Origin: Campylorhamphus procurvoides | Lineage: Eukaryota; Chordata; Aves; Passeriformes; Dendrocolaptidae | Length of the DNA stretch: 64,000 nt | Direction: 5' to 3' | Assembly (NCBI GenBank): GCA_013396655.1 | Contig: WBMV01000381.1 | Location: 378,250 to 442,249 of the forward strand | In this document: piece after piece, positions 51,001 to 62,700 of the stretch | How the letters are laid out: each line of letters opens with the position of its first letter | Position numbering within the stretch: the stretch's first letter is position 1 | The notes under the pieces: model-generated | What the model was told of the DNA's origin: nothing | Database searches by the model: none | Seen by the model: only the letters and a program-made list of their open reading frames with translations | Made by a program: the position numbers and the translations under genes

Positions 51001-51826
51001 CCAGCTAAATCAGATCCCTTTTGCTTTTCTTCCCTTTGTGTGTGTTCAGTGAGGGTCTCTCACAGCTGTGTGCCCGTGAATGTTGGGAGGAGAGGAGGTG
51101 GGAAGGGTAGCACTGAAAGGCTCTCTGAAATGAGATACTACCTGTGCTAGCTGAGACAGCTCCTGCAGCTCAGAGTGGTGCAGAGAACTGGGTGTCCTGT
51201 CTTGGGAGCAGAAAGTGACATGGGCTGGCTCTGAAGCTTTAAGCTGGAAATCATTGTTCAAAGTAAACAGGGACTGTGTGCATGCAGCACAGGAATACAA
51301 GTGCGGGATGTTCAGCACCCTCTGCATCATTGTGCTCCAGCAGCACAGCAAGGTGCTTTCAGCATGTATCTGATGAAGGGGCCCTGGGAAAGATAGAGTG
51401 AGTCTCAGCACCACTTGTTCAAGTCTTGAACTCTACCAGACCACTCCTGAGGTAGAACAGCAAGTGCACAGTGCAGTCACTTTAGTTCTAGTATGTGTAC
51501 AAAACTTTCTCAGTGAGTAATCATTGGCAGGTGCAGTTAATAGAAAATCTGGAAAATCAGAAACCCTGGATTCAGCAGAGGAGTACTTGGGTTCTACAGT
51601 TTTTGCAAAGAATACAGGTTCCCAGCACATCTTGATTTAATGCCACTTTGATTTCTATCACTGTTGTTTGCTGAAGAAAGGACTCTTCCCTCCCTCTCCA
51701 TTCTCTTTGTTTCTGTGTTGAGTACTGTACTCACAGATATGCTGTTACCCTCTCACCTAAGCCACTGTAATGCCATTAAACTGCTGGCAACCTGTGGAAC
51801 ACAAAAGAGATCTGTGATTTCCAGGA

Positions 51827-51846
51827 TGGTTTGGTTTGGTTTGGTT
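51827..51846. repeat. (TGGTT)4 microsatellite
   Basis: Four exact TGGTT units are read directly. Confidence 0.85.
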
Positions 51847-52514
51847 CTTTTTTTTATTTAAAAAGGAGTGGGATGCTCAGGGAGTTCATTTGGTGGGGAA
51901 AGAAGCTTTCACAGGGAGTTTCTTAAAAGAGTTCTGGGGAAATCTGCTCAGTGTTCAGGATCTGAAAGCGCTGGAAAAAAACTAGAGGAAAATGAATTGA
52001 ACTTTAGTCTTTTCTGGCCCTAAAACCTAGAGGAGTTTGTTTTACACTTTTATCTTTCAACCATGGACAGATGAGACTGGACAGCCAATTAGCAATGATG
52101 CATATCTGTTGACCAGACAACTATGACTGGTTTTAAATAGCATAATTCCACTGCCTGCCCTGAGTTTTCCTCAGTTCTGGACAGGGATCCTGCCTAGTTA
52201 GTGTATGCAATGGAAGTGTGGGCATAATTACACATAGGTGTCCTTTAGAAAAATAAGGCAACCTCAGGAACAGAAACCTTACTGTCTGCAGGCAACAGTT
52301 CTATAGGAATTGGGACTCCTTGCCAGAGTTGTTATGAAATAACATTGGGGATCAGGGTATAGCTGAATGGTATTTCTTTCATGCTGTGTGGGAGGCATTC
52401 CAGCTGAGCCTTCTCTTCCTTATATACTCTGCAAAGGAACTGTCTCAAAAGAGCAGCTTATAAATTTGGAAAGAAGGCAAATCCACAAAGTAACTCCCAC
52501 TGGATGTTTCAACT

Positions 52515-52540
52515 CTTATTTATTTATTTACTTATTTCTT
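52515..52540. repeat. (TTTA)n microsatellite, interrupted
   Basis: TTATTTATTTATTTA is followed by CTTATTTCTT. About five units are present with one interruption. Confidence 0.8.
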
Positions 52541-55185
52541 ATACACACAGATAAGGACCACAAAGCAATATATCTAATTTTTGCTACAACAAGCTCCATC
52601 ACAATTTCAATACAAGGATCAGATAATTTAAACTATATATTTCCCCTGAAATCAGTATTTTTAAACAAAACTGTGGAGTTAGAGAAATAATACAATTGAT
52701 TAGCAGATGTTTAAAAGCTGCTGCCTTCCAGCATTTCTCTGATGATCAGTAAGTCAAAATAACAATGGGAATTGCTTGAGTGGAAGACTAACTACAATCA
52801 TGCATTTAATTTACATCTTAATGCATTGTTGTTGTTTTTTCTGTTCAAGTAAACTACTTCTCAGGATGCACCTGTATAATGAATTTCCATGGGAATAGGG
52901 TTATGTGAATTTTTCCTTGCTCTGTTATACATTAGGGGGTCTTCCAGAGATCAGGTTGAGATTAAAACAAATATTGTCATAAACACTAGGAGCAAAGTGA
53001 AATTCTAATGAAGAACTAGGAGTTTAGGGGCCAGGCCTCTCCCTTTACTGGTATATCTATCACCCTCCCACTTCTGCCTGTAACTGGGGGCTGCAGCAGC
53101 AGTATAGAGGCTTTCTGATAGTCTCCAGCACTGGGCTAAATATTGCCTACAGCAAAAAAGCACATGATAACCAGGCCACTCCACACCTAAAATCCCCCAC
53201 TCAACTGGTCTGTGCTGTCTGTGAAGTCCTAGGAGAAAACAGGTGAATATCTTTTAAATATGCAAGTGGTGATGACCTTTTTGACTAACACAGGCTACAA
53301 GGTCTGACTGACCTTGGCAGCATGAAAGGGTCATTTTTTGACATGGCTGAACTGTTCTAGAACAATTTATCCAGTGTGCTGGGTACAAACAGTCTTTTCT
53401 TCAGTATCAGGCATGCATGTCTTATCTTTCTACCTATTCTTTTTTTAAAGAATCTTAGCTATTGTGAAGCATGCAAGGAAAAACTTGTTCTCTATGTATT
53501 TGTTTGTTCTCCTCAGCCTCTACTATTCTATCTTAGACAATAACATTTCATGAATGCCTGTTTTTACTCTTTTTTTCCACTTGGATGATTTTAAGGGAGT
53601 CTCTTTTTCTTCCCCAGCACTACAGAATGGAGTCTCAGGGCTTGATTCTTTGCAACTGACATTGGTGGGCCATTTACAGTTGACTGAACTGGGTTTAATC
53701 AACATCTAATATTGTCTTGTGAATGCAAGGAAATAAAAAAAAAATCCAAACCCACAAAAAAACTGAACTTGGCAGTCTTAAAACAGCAGTTCTTGAAAGA
53801 CAACAAGAGTGAGAGAGAATGCCTAGTAAGAACACTCCCTGCTGCTTTGTTTTTCAAGGAAAATGCTACATCAATACTGGGAAGAGAATGGATTTTCAGG
53901 TATCCTCAGTGAAGGATTTAGTCAGTTCTGCTTTCTCTTTTTGTGGGCATCTGCAATTACCATAGTGGGTTGTTTGATTTGTGTTTTTGTGGGGGTTGTG
54001 GTGGGGGGTTTTCCAATAAAAAGGGCAAAAGATCGTGTCAGGTTTTGGTTCAAGATTAAAATCAGTGTTTTCTTCTCTGTGGATTATCAATGATAGTTTC
54101 TGAAACAGATTTACTTACCTGCATTAGTTGTGTCCCAGTGTAGACAGTGACAAATGAAAGTGTGTTTACGTGCAAGGTTTTCTTTTTCTAAAGGAAACAT
54201 TGTGAAGGCACTGCACATGAAGAGTATCTCTGGGGAAGAAAAACATGGTTATGAATTTGAAGGGAGAGAATCTAGTCTAATACACTCCAAGTTATTCTCA
54301 ATTCTTCTGGCTATTCTGTTGTTTGGTTTGTTTGTGGTTTTTTTCCTTCCATTTTACTGTTTCAGAGATGGTTTGGGGTAATTAAGAGGCATCTTTTTAT
54401 TCCATCATTTTATTTCATTTAGCAGCCATCAAACAGTACATTGAAAGAGCTTTTAGTTCTGTGTTGCTTCTTGTTTTCATGAGAATTTTTTTGTCTTTCT
54501 TATTAATTTAAAATTTTATATCTATTCTCTGTGTTAGAGAAAGAGAAGATGTGTTGTAGACAATCTTTTAACTGCAACATTTTAGGCCACAATCTAACAA
54601 TGTGTAGTGCTAATTTTAATAATGATTTTGGTGGAAGACTTCTAATTGCAGTGTAGAGCATCAATTGCTGAAGAAATATACCTGTACAGTTCTATTAGGA
54701 TGTCCTTGTTTAAAAATCTGAAAAGTAAAGCATAATGCAAATGAAATCAGTTATGTTATGAATAATGTAGGCTATCCATTATTCTTTATAAAAAGTTGCA
54801 CGTGCTTCTCAAACCTATCTAGATACATTCCTGTTATGTGACCCCCATAGCAATGAGAACCATGGAAAACCAAGGAGAGACCAGCAGGGATTATGTTTTG
54901 GAGTGTTAAGCCAAAAATGCATCTAAATTACACCAGCGTGCCCTCATGTCTTCACACTGATGATCTTCTGCCTGAACTGTAACTCTCCTCTCTGCTGGGA
55001 AAGGGGCACAGGGCTTCTCCCTGCCTCTGCTTCACTTCCCATGGCTGGGTGTGCTGCTGCAGGGGGATGGTGTTTCCACTCCACATCCCCAAGGAGAAAT
55101 GAACTTGTGTTTCTGAGGACAGGGTTTGGCTCACAGAGTCACCACAAGCCTACGTCTCTTTATTGTTTCCCAATAAAACAGTCTC

Positions 55186-55290
55186 CTTGGCTGAGATCCT
55201 GCAAAGATTTATGCACATGCTTAATTCTGTACTCCGAGACTAATCTCGCTGGTTTCAGTGGGACCACAAGCAATGTGTACATGTAAATCA
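55186..55290. repeat. Ancient hairpin-type repeat remnant
   Basis: GATCCTGCAAAGATTTATGC then ACATGCTTAATTCTGTACTC, followed by GGTTTCAGTGGGACCAC, resembles an old repeat common in reptiles and birds. From memory its consensus runs 'GATCCTGCAAAGACTTATGC', then 'ACATGCTTAA', and later a centre like 'CATTGACTTCAGTGGGACTA'. That family is palindromic overall, and only about half to two thirds of it seems to remain here. The family name is not assigned. It is non-coding, and copies are often of Mesozoic age or older. Confidence 0.55.
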
Positions 55291-55600
55291 TCACAGCACT
55301 CGTTTCTGAAGATCAGTGTAAATAGAAAATAGATTTAAATGAGTATCTGGTTATCCAGCTTTCTTAGTTAAGGGGAGAGGGGAGAAGAAACATTTTTCTC
55401 TTGATAACACAGAGCTTGAAAATCCTTCTGCAATCAGACATTATTGCAAACTGGTACTGGAAGCCACTTCTAAATAAATTTTGCTGCAAAATGAAGTTCA
55501 TCATAAAGGTTTGTAGGTCTTAACTCCTCAGTGACTCGTGGTAGACAACTCAAGAAAAAATTCATTTTAGTGAGAACTACTGACTTTCCTTCTCATTGAC
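55291..55600. other. Unique sequence between the hairpin-type repeat and the possible LTR piece
   Basis: Nothing recognisable is seen in these 310 bases. The stretch is AT-rich, with short purine runs such as GGGGAGAGGGGAGAAG near 55372-55387. Confidence 0.45.
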
Positions 55601-55700
55601 TATCCTGGTTCTGACCAGGACAGAGTTAATTTTTGCAGTAGCCAGGAAGGGCATGGCCAGGACCCTGAGGTTATTCTATAGCACTTGGTGAATACCATTC
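55601..55700. mobile_element. Possible LTR fragment of an avian endogenous retrovirus
   Basis: CCTGGTTCTGACCAGGACAG, then AGTTAATTTTTGCAGTAGCC, then GGAAGGGCATGGCCAGGA and GAGGTTATTCTATA resemble, from memory, part of a long terminal repeat frequent in bird genomes that contains 'GGCCAGGACAGGGTTAATTTT'. About 100 bases are similar. No internal viral genes, primer-binding site or partner LTR is visible, so at most this is a degraded solo-LTR piece. Element limits and orientation are uncertain. Confidence 0.42.
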
Positions 55701-57049
55701 CTAAACCAGGACACTGACCCAGGTCGAATTCTACTGCCTCCCTCTGTCTTGTCTTGCAGGATCAGATCCTCATGTTCTTGAGAGAAAGCAATCTTTTCAG
55801 TAATCAAATATCCAAGAGGGTAATGTGGGATTAGAGTAAGTATGGCATGGCTAGTGGTTCTTTCTAAAGTATGTGCTTTCCTGATGAGGATACTCTCTCG
55901 TGATGTTCTCTGCAGTTTGGGGTGCTGTCTGAACACCTCAGCCACTCAGCTGGATACATTAATTACTTTTAATTTTTTTTTTAATATTTTCATTTCTTCA
56001 TTAAACAAATTCTTCCCTCCCTTAACTAAGTTTCTGTACCCTGCAAAGAGCCAGACACAGGATTTTAGCAAAAGCAGACAAGTCAGCCATCAGCAGATCA
56101 GACAACCTCAGTGAGAACCTCCTCAGAGGGAAAGAGAAAGATCTCAGTAGTGGAAACACAAGCTGATCCAACCTGCATGTGACTGGGAGGCTACACAGGG
56201 GGTTTGAAGGAGTATCCCTGAGTATATCAGGGTTATGTTTCAGCGTAGACATAAATGCAGTTGTTTTCTAATTATCTGGGGAGAAGAGGGATTTTCATGG
56301 TGCAAGTGGGGTAGGTGGTAAAACTGAGGTAAGGAGAACTAAAAAGCAGATGCCTCATGTTCCTTTTGACTGCATCACTGCTTTTCTCAGCATCCCTTCA
56401 CAACTGGCCTTTAAAACCTCTTCTTCAGAGGGACTAGTACAGTAGAAGATAAGGAAAAGGAGTTTACCAGTGCAGTAAAGAAGGGCGTTGACCTCAGTCT
56501 TACCTACTGAAGAGCTTCTGCTGTTGTGGTATAATCCTTCTTTAGACTGAGCCAAACTGTTACTTAATTGGGCAAAGCTCCCATTGAGTTGTACTTGATT
56601 AACAGCCCTGGAATCTGGCTCTGTGCAGTTGTGATGAGAGATGCCTCAGCATTTCAGCTCAGCCCGCCAACGCTGATCTCCCCAGCTGCTGGTTCCCAGA
56701 ATTTCCCAGCTACTGTTGGTTGGTGTGCGCTATTTGGGGAGGGAAGTTTCTCCTTGGGCAGCTGAACAATGTTGCAGAAGGCATACTGAAAGGCAAGGGC
56801 ATAGCTGGCAAGAGAGAATGAAGGTTAGGCAAATGGCAGAGCAGAAACCTCTCCTTTTCTCCTTTCCAGCCCATCTGCAGTGCCATTGCCAAGAAAGTTT
56901 TTGTGTTGGCTTTTTTTTTCCCTAAATTTTAATGTGATTGGGTTGTTTTTGTGGTTGCCTTTGGGAATTTGGGCAGTGTAAAGGCCACTGGAATTTGGCA
57001 TTGAGAACTTCTATTGGTCTGTCTTGATTTTACCAGAAGATATGGACTG

Positions 57050-57064
57050 TTTTTTTTTTTTTTT
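57050..57064. repeat. T15 homopolymer
   Basis: Fifteen T residues are followed by an AT-rich tail (TTTATTTATTTAATTG). No retroposed gene is recognised on the minus strand beside it. Confidence 0.8.
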
Positions 57065-60000
57065 AATTTTTATTTATTTAATTGCTTTAATGGAGCCGGC
57101 AGACCTGATAGCAAACAGTTTTTAGCATCTTGAGAAGCTGGAGGCCACCAGCGCTGAATCACAGGGTTTTGCAGTAAAGCATGGTCTCTTCTAAGTTACA
57201 GCAGGATTAGGAAAGCACAGAGACTGCCTGAAATTGTCCTCTTCAGACAGACTCTGATGCTGATGCTCATTGTACCTGGCTTTCTGATGCGTTCAGTTTG
57301 AAAATCTGCATGTCAGACATGTACAGCCATACTGTGCTGTTGCTTCACTGCTACCATGTGAGGAGTCACTTTATGCAGAAAATAGTTCAGTCAATACTGT
57401 CTTATAAAACCAAGTACTCGGCTGTACTTGTCTCATGGGTACTGGCCATGTTTTATTACATGTAAACTCAAAGAACACCACTCATGCCCTCAAAAAAACT
57501 AATAAATAATCAAACTGTGTAGACTGGAAAAATTAGCACAGGGCTGTTATTAAACTACCTCAGATGCCCCATCAGCCTTTGAATTAAAAACAAGCAAACA
57601 AGCAAAAGGCCTTCAGGCTGCCTGGTGTTTAACGAAAGAGGGGGAATTAATGAATTGGGTGTGAAGCTACACTGTGATTTTTATGAAAGATTATGGAAAG
57701 GGTGTTAAACTTGTGGAATCCGTAACATTTGGCACAGGGTTTACTGGTTTTAATTTCACATTATTTGTTCATTCTTAACTAAGTCATGTATGTATAATGA
57801 ACAGGAGAAACTTCTTGTGTAAGACTTTTGCAGTATCTTCACTTTGTTGTATAAATATGAAAAGATTAGCAAGAAAATATGAACTCTATATTATTGGGGT
57901 TTTATTACAGAATTATTAATGGTATGGCAGATGCAGTGTTTGCGTACTATGCTTTATCATTAATACCTTGCTGCATAATTCCTTAATGGTAACCCCTTTT
58001 AAGCTGAGCAGTAACACGGTTTGAATGAAGACTTCAGGATTTAGAAATGTGGAGTACACAGGTTTGGGATTCAGAGGAGCTGGTGCTCCGTCAGCTCTTC
58101 TGTGTTGATGGTGACATGCTCCTGTCATGTTCACTTTCTGTGCTTGAGAATTGCCTTTTGAGAAGAAACAGCATCACGCTGGCTGAAATTGCTCTGGGGT
58201 CAATATCTTTATCCTTCTTCAGGGAAGGAACATGGATCCTGCCACCCTCTCTGTGGACCACAACGTATTTCCATTCTTTTTGTTTAAAAAAACCTTCTTT
58301 CCAGTCCATAAAGGTGTAATGACAGGGCATGATAAAGGTGTTTGAGCTGTATAAAAGACTGGACAGTAATTCCTGAGACAGAAGTAGATATATACCATTG
58401 GATTTCTAAACACACTTACCTAGTTGCTTTTCTAGGTAGAGTAAGGATATCACTAGGGAAATAATGCTGTTTTGTTATTAAAAAAATAGCTGATATTTTG
58501 GCCTAACTATCTGAATTTCTGGAGTTATATACCATCTAAAGAGTGATGCATGAGAAAAGCAAGGAATTCTTTTCCTTTGTTTGAAATCAGGCTCCCCAAA
58601 TATGCAGCTGTTGTACACATGGAGCCAAAAAGAACAGATGTGGGAAGAAGAAACTGGAGACCATAAGAACATATAACAAAATAGATTATCCCATGCCCAG
58701 AAACACATATTTCTCACATATATGCCCGATGCATAGCTTACACCAGTTTAGGCTACAGTTCTTCATACTCCAGGCAGATGGAAGCAAGTTTGGGTACACT
58801 GAGGGATGGTCTGATTTCATCCAGGAGACCTTTATTTTTATAGACATACTCCTTTGAAGCTGATCCCATATCTGAGGCCCTGCAAAATTAAATCGGGAGA
58901 AACAGGATCACCTTAGCAAAGCATCTGCTACCACACCTCAAACACTGCATGGCTCTGCTGTGTGTGTTCTATAGCTTACAGTGTCACTTCGTCTGGGACA
59001 GTATAAAAAGAAAGGGAGGGACAGGTAAATTACAGCAGGGCAGGTTCTGGTACTCTGTAGCTTTTATGGGGCTGCAGGGGGATTCTGTGCTCTGCTGCCT
59101 TTCATTTTGCAGCATCCACTTGTGTTCCACTTTACTGCTGAATTTTCAAGAGTGTTACTTTGTTATTGATGCTGTTCATGAATTGCTGTTTTAATTGATG
59201 GAGATCCTACGTGGGGAGAAGAACTTCTGATGTGTCTGTGTGTCATTTTCATGGCTTTTTCTCAGTACCTTTCTACAGTAAATCTACTCTTACACTTCTG
59301 ACAGTGCAGTTGTAGCAACTGAGCTTATTGATTGCATGTAGGTTCACACCAGTCTTTTGGAAGGAAAATCCATTCACATTTTTCAGGGAATGTTTGGGGT
59401 TTTTTTCCTCCCAACTTTTACCAGTAGCTGAAATGACTCTAGGCTTTAATGGTATTAATGCTCTTTTATGTATTCAGGTCTAATCTTTGATACACAGGAC
59501 GTCCCTAAAAGCTAATGGGTTCAAGGTCTGTCACTATGTAATTAATTCCCCTCTTCATGTTTTCAGGCTGGTGGAATAAAGTATTTAATTAAGGGTATAT
59601 TTGTGAATCCTCCCTTAGAACTGACGTGCTGTCCAGCTAGTAGCTTTTCAGCAGAGTCCCTTCCTTTCAGCAACGAGACCTCCTGTTTTGAAGTAATGAT
59701 TGTCTCTTCTGAATATTTGGCCAAATCAGGTACTGGTGCAGATCAGTGTCGCTTCATTGCACGTAGCAGAAAAATGCCCATTCTCAGAGCTCAAGGCTTT
59801 GAATGTTTGCATGAAGGCAGCCTTGTCACAAATTAATAGGAACATTACACTTGATTTTATGTGACTGGTGTTTACTTGCTTGTATATTTTTTTCTGAATT
59901 TAAACCATTTGGCAAAAATTTAAAATGCGTGCAGTACTGATTTTTGTTGGTCGTGGTTTTTTTTGTATTAAATTCTATTAAGTCTTCCTGAGGATTCTGT

Positions 60001-60120
60001 TGAGAGACTTATTACAGTGGTATACTGGAAGAGATGTAGACAGAGAACTGTGTGCCCTTTCCAAAATAAAATAAAAAACGGGTTTACCTGATTTACCCTG
60101 TTGAACATGTGGTTTTGCTT

Positions 60121-60178
60121 AAGAAAAAAAACCCTCAAACCCAAACAACAAAAATATACAAACAAACATCAACCCCCC
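60121..60178. repeat. A/C-rich low-complexity tract
   Basis: Nearly all bases are A or C, with AAAC/CAAAC-like units (for example AACCCTCAAACCCAAACAAC). Confidence 0.75.
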
Positions 60179-62441
60179 AAAGCAGAGTACATGGAAAATA
60201 TTACAGCTCAGTGGGAGGCATAATACAGATTTGCTTCATGTAGTAATCCCTTTGATTTCTTTTTCTTTCATGTGTGGTACTATCATTTATAATTCTAGCA
60301 TTTGTTTGCATGTCTCTAACTATGGTGTTTACTCCCAGGAATTGTTTTGTGATGGCTGGTTGCCCTAAATAAAGGATGGTTAGATAACCTCGTCTTTAGT
60401 AAAATAGCTTGGGTTTTTTGGATTTATTTTTTCAGCAGATAAAATACAATTATTGTTAGAATACAAAAATCAAATATTTTTCTTTACCCAGTAACCTGCA
60501 GTGGGAATAAAATGAAATGTGACCTTCTATAATAATTTGTAGCCCAGTATTCACAATCTGGTTGAGAAATGGGATTCTTTTGTTGAAATGCAAACTAAAA
60601 ATGCATTTAGTTCTGCTTTTTTTTCCCCTACTTACAGTATATTCAGAGACCTAGTAGAATAGCATTAACTTGGAGTCTAAAACCCTAACAAAAGACATGG
60701 TTTCCTTTTTACACACCAAAATCTCCACTCAAAAATTTGGACAGGCTTAAGCAAAGGTGTTGGTAAATGACAAGTGACACCTGCCAGAGATGTCACTATT
60801 GTCATCATTTTGACATACATTCCACAATCATTCCCTCTGATATGTATCTATGTATACCAAAGATTGTTCTAAGCCAAATCCCTGATGAAAACTTACACAG
60901 AGTCCCTGGAAGGCATAAAATCCAAGTAGAGATTTTGTTCTTGGACCCTTCTCTGATTTCATCAGGTATATGTATTTTCATTGGAGATTTTTTAAATTAA
61001 TGTATCAGCCTAGTAACTTTTATACTCCAAAGTTGGTATTTTATATTAAAAAAAGATAGTGCTGATACATTGCAAAATGCATCTTTCTGTTTGCCTGGGG
61101 TTTGTAATCTTTCAGTATCTCAGGAATGTAAAAAGAAAACTAGTGCCACAATGAGCAAAAGTTATGAAGTCTGATTTCCTATAGGTGCGTGCTAAATATG
61201 TGAATTTTCTTGCGTCTAGCCAATTTTGCTCAGCAGAAGAATTATCTTTCTTCTGCCCTGCCATCCATATATGTCCAAAACTCAGTATTTTTATGACTGT
61301 TGCCATTCTGTAAAAGCCTCATTGAAATTACCCTGGAAAAGTGGAAGTTATTTCACAAGACAGACAAATTGATAGAAGCACCTGTACAGGCAGTTGTGTA
61401 AAGTGGCTTCTTCAGGAAGGTGGACAGATAATAAAAGCTGACTTGCTTAATTCTACGACTGTATGCTGGAGTAGATAACCTGTGCCTCTGTTTGTCGTGG
61501 AGCGAAGAAGCAAGAGCAGCCCTTTTATCACCAGATTTGATTTGCTGCAACTCAAAAGTGTTGTCCTGCTTCTAGGAGATCTCAGAATGGATTTTATTCT
61601 GCAATAGTATCAGCTAGAGGGTGATTGATTTGGTTGTGCTTTTTTTCCTTCCCTATTGTGTGAGAGTCGTGGAGATTTCAAAAGATGTTTCTTTTATGGC
61701 ATTAGCTGAAAGGCTGGGGAAAAAAATACAAATCAACATTGTGTCCCCTCCTGATCCTTGTCTTTCACCCACCAGTAAAATTCAGGGAAGTTGTTTTGCT
61801 GTGTTTCAGTTTTGACAATGTATTTTTTTTTCGAAATGTTAGTATTTCATTGTTGTTGATATCAGTCTAGAAATGGGAAATGTAGTATTTCATTTGAAAC
61901 CTCAAAATAATATAGTTGAAATTTTGTGAATTCAAATACTTCACAGCTTAAAATGTGGCCAAAATGCTGCCTTCCTGGGCAGATGTCGTGTTCCTTTGGA
62001 TCCATATTTTCTAATGACTCATAGGGCTCTATAATTATAAATAAATACATATGTATAAATTCTTAGCTGTTCCCGTATTCAGCCTTGTTCAACCCCTCTC
62101 TGAGGAGCATCTGTTGGGAAGTCTAAAGAGAAGTGTGTGTATAGGATGGTTTTCCCTTTTCCTCATTTTCCCACTGTGTTTTCATTTATCTTACTGCAAG
62201 GGAACATCTGAGGCTCACAGAATTGGGGATATTTGAATAAATGAGAGAGACTGATACCACTATGTTTTATTTCAACAATGACTATCTGCATATAACCTGA
62301 ACTTCTAGAGTACTAAATGATCAGCTAAGCTAAAAAGATTGCCAAGAGTACCTGTAGATTGTTTGAAATAGCTTTCTGTCCATCATTTATACCCTTAAGC
62401 ATATTTTTCAAAATGGAGATGGCACTGCAAAGATCAGTTTG

Positions 62442-62550
62442 AAACAAACAAACAACAACAAAAAAACCCCAAAAAGACCCACACACACAAAAAACCCAAA
62501 CAAACAAACAAATAAAAAACTCCACCACCCCAAAATCAAAACAACAAAGA
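62442..62550. repeat. A/C-rich low-complexity tract with AAAC units
   Basis: A long run of almost only A and C, with AAAC repeats (ACAAACAAACAACAAC and again CAAACAAACAAATAAA) and a short (CA)n. It directly abuts the CR1 fragment on its right and has replaced that element's 3' end. Confidence 0.85.
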
Positions 62551-62700
62551 GTCCCAAGGACAGGGATACCTTCCACTACACCAGATTGCTCAGAACCCCA
62601 TCCAGCCTGGCCTTGAACACTCCCAGGCATGAGACACTCACAGCCTCTCTGGGCAACCTGCTCTAGTGCCTTACCACCCTCACAATAAATAATTTATTCT
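62551..62700 (-). mobile_element. CR1 fragment lacking its 3' end
   Basis: Minus-strand CR1 piece: CCAGATTGCTCAGAACCCCA, then TCCAGCCTGGCCTTGAACAC, then AGCCTCTCTGGGCAACCTGC and TACCACCCTCACAATAAATA. These are complements of the CR1 3' region. The terminal segment expected at the left (complement of the ATTCTATG tail) is absent, with A/C-rich low-complexity sequence in its place. It is inactive. Confidence 0.9.

Larger units (their letters stand above)
51001..55185. other. Unique non-coding DNA
   Basis: No gene was recognised. A G/T-rich stretch at 53978-54012 contains runs of five and six G. Simple repeats at 51827 and 52515 are listed separately. Confidence 0.5.
55701..62441. other. Unique AT-rich non-coding DNA
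   Basis: No gene was recognised. All open frames are at or below 90 codons without known domains. A T15 tract lies at 57050-57064, an AAACAAGC-type short repeat near 57587-57606, and A/C-rich low-complexity sequence at about 60121-60178. Confidence 0.5.

Noticed and set aside
53978..54012. G/T-rich run as a G-quadruplex
   Set aside because: Only two long G runs (five and six G) are present, with the remaining runs being two G, which is below the usual four-run requirement.
57050..57064. Poly-T tract as the tail of a minus-strand processed pseudogene
   Set aside because: The adjacent sequence does not resemble any gene I know and no target-site duplication is evident.
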